From positions 1-7,116 of the forward strand of contig CAIYOB010000717.1 of the NCBI GenBank assembly GCA_903927685.1: DNA of 7,116 nt, given 5' to 3'. The translations under genes and the position numbers were made by a program. Below, one piece after another: positions 6,433 to 7,116 of this stretch. The DNA comes from an uncultured Planctomycetaceae bacterium (GTDB lineage: Bacteria; Planctomycetota; Planctomycetia; Pirellulales; Pirellulaceae). Below the pieces are notes generated by a model, which saw nothing but the letters and a program-made list of their open reading frames with translations, made no database searches and had not been told where the DNA came from. The number at the start of each line of letters is the position of its first letter. The stretch's first letter is position 1.

Positions 6433-7035
6433 CTACGCGTGTTCGACGCTGTCTCCGTTGGGATGCCCGTTGCCGGGCCCGGGATCGGCCAGGCAGCGGG
6501 CGAAGATCCGGCCCACGAGCTTGCGGTCCTTGACGCGGCGGGAACGCAGGTGCAGTTTGCCGCGGCGCAGCAGTTGCGGCGCCAGCAGCGAGTCCTTGAA
6601 CAGCAGCGGAATATTCAGGTCGCCCAGGAAGCCCTGCGTCTTGAAGTTCCGCACCAGGTCGATCTCCGCCAACCGCCCGTTGCGGCGGATGTTATCCAGA
6701 AACGCCTGTTGGAACAGGATCGTGCGGCGCTGGGCCGGCGAGGCCACCGCGTGCTCGATCGACAGCTGTCGCAGGGCGTCCATGACTCCCGCACAGTCGA
6801 CGTTCTTGGGGCACCGCGTCGTGCAGGTCTGGCAGGACACGCATTCCCAGATCGCGCTGGCGGCCAAGGCTTTGTCCAGCCGCCCCAACTGCAGCAGCCG
6901 CAGCAGCTGGTTCGGCAGGATGTCCATCCGCTCGACGACCGGACAGCCGGCCGAGCACTTGCCGCACTGGTAACAGTCGTGAACCCGGGTGTGGGCCAGG
7001 TCTTCGACGGTGGCGAGGTTGGGCGAGGCTGTCAT
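6433..7035 (-). CDS. hdrC: Heterodisulfide reductase subunit C-like, two-cluster ferredoxin protein
   Basis: This 200-residue cytoplasmic iron-sulfur protein is the electron wire between HdrA and HdrB in soluble HdrABC complexes. Two classical [4Fe-4S] ferredoxin motifs are visible: C21-C24-C27-C31 (CYQCGKCSAGCP) and C65-C68-C71-C75 (CVSCQTCTTRCP), separated by a helical stretch, as in HdrC and related GlpC-type modules. A helical C-terminal half follows. Length is close to the family norm (about 180-200). The last 18 residues form a Gly/Pro/Asn-rich tail that looks disordered. There are no membrane segments, so it resembles the soluble HdrC and not HdrE/DsrM-type partners. It is first in the visible operon, with a GGAG seven bases before ATG. 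A generic succinate dehydrogenase/GlpC-type iron-sulfur protein would be the alternative, but the adjacent hdrB and hdrA make HdrC firm. Confidence 0.92.
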   Translation of the reverse strand: MTASPNLATVEDLAHTRVHDCYQCGKCSAGCPVVERMDILPNQLLRLLQLGRLDKALAASAIWECVSCQTCTTRCPKNVDCAGVMDALRQLSIEHAVASPAQRRTILFQQAFLDNIRRNGRLAEIDLVRNFKTQGFLGDLNIPLLFKDSLLAPQLLRRGKLHLRSRRVKDRKLVGRIFARCLADPGPGNGHPNGDSVEHA

Positions 7036-7116
7036 GGGAGGGCTCCGCGAGGTTGATTTCCGTGGCGTACGCTGGCGATGCAGGCTGATCCTCGGGTGGC
7101 TGGGGTCGAGTGCAGC
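7036..7116 (-). other. Leader upstream of hdrC; no promoter recognised
   Basis: These 81 bases precede hdrC and end at the window edge. Read on the minus strand I see no convincing -35/-10 pair, operator palindrome or riboswitch-like fold. One frame ends in a TGA that overlaps the hdrC ATG (ATGA), so an upstream gene could end here, but only 26 codons are visible and nothing in them is recognisable. The frame in phase with hdrC is also open to the edge, but the ribosome-binding site just before the ATG argues against an N-terminal extension. The operon promoter probably lies outside the window. Confidence 0.4.
7043..7046 (-). promoter_or_regulatory. Ribosome binding site of hdrC
   Basis: The minus strand reads GGAG seven bases before the ATG at 7035, a standard Shine-Dalgarno spacing. 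It supports that ATG as the hdrC start. Confidence 0.65.

Noticed and set aside
5144..6973. A 609-codon plus-strand open frame spanning parts of hdrA, hdrB and hdrC
   Set aside because: It crosses several strong minus-strand genes, has low-complexity composition and no motif; it is a composition artefact.

Overview
The window is a high-GC stretch (roughly two thirds G+C by eye) in which every supported gene lies on the minus strand, so transcription runs from the right edge towards the left. It carries one compact operon encoding a complete, soluble, NADH-linked heterodisulfide-reductase-like complex of the FlxABCD-HdrABC type. Such complexes are known from strictly anaerobic bacteria, notably sulfate reducers and fermenters, so the host is probably an anaerobic or facultatively anaerobic bacterium. 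The phylum cannot be fixed from this sequence. There are no RNA genes, mobile elements, CRISPR repeats or transfer signatures.

Layout in transcription order (right to left): a short leader (7036-7116) with no convincing promoter; hdrC (7035-6433); a 53-nt spacer; hdrB (6379-5537); hdrA (5529-3517); flxD/mvhD-like (3520-3068, ATGA overlap with hdrA); flxC (3065-2232); flxB (2212-1211); flxA (1209-376); then a partial reading frame of unknown function that runs off the left edge (379-1) and appears to start on a CTG overlapping the flxA stop. The other spacings range from a 4-nt overlap to 19 nt, and a Shine-Dalgarno-like sequence precedes most starts, so the seven enzyme genes look like one translationally coupled unit.

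How the parts fit together (from knowledge of the families): FlxA exchanges electrons with NAD(P)H through FAD and a [2Fe-2S] cluster. FlxB and FlxC, two multi-[4Fe-4S] proteins, relay electrons, and FlxD, an MvhD-type [2Fe-2S] adaptor, docks on HdrA. HdrA carries the FAD proposed to split electron pairs between ferredoxin and HdrC. HdrC passes electrons to the two CCG-type non-cubane clusters of HdrB, where a disulfide or similar substrate would be reduced. The reaction may also run in reverse. No hydrogenase, formate dehydrogenase, membrane HdrDE subunit, DsrC or alcohol dehydrogenase gene is in the window, so the disulfide partner and the physiological pathway remain open.

The system belongs to a described class. 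The points most worth a second look are the unknown disulfide partner, the matching cysteine architecture of FlxB and FlxC, the altered nucleotide-binding loop of FlxA, and the downstream frame with no standard start codon.
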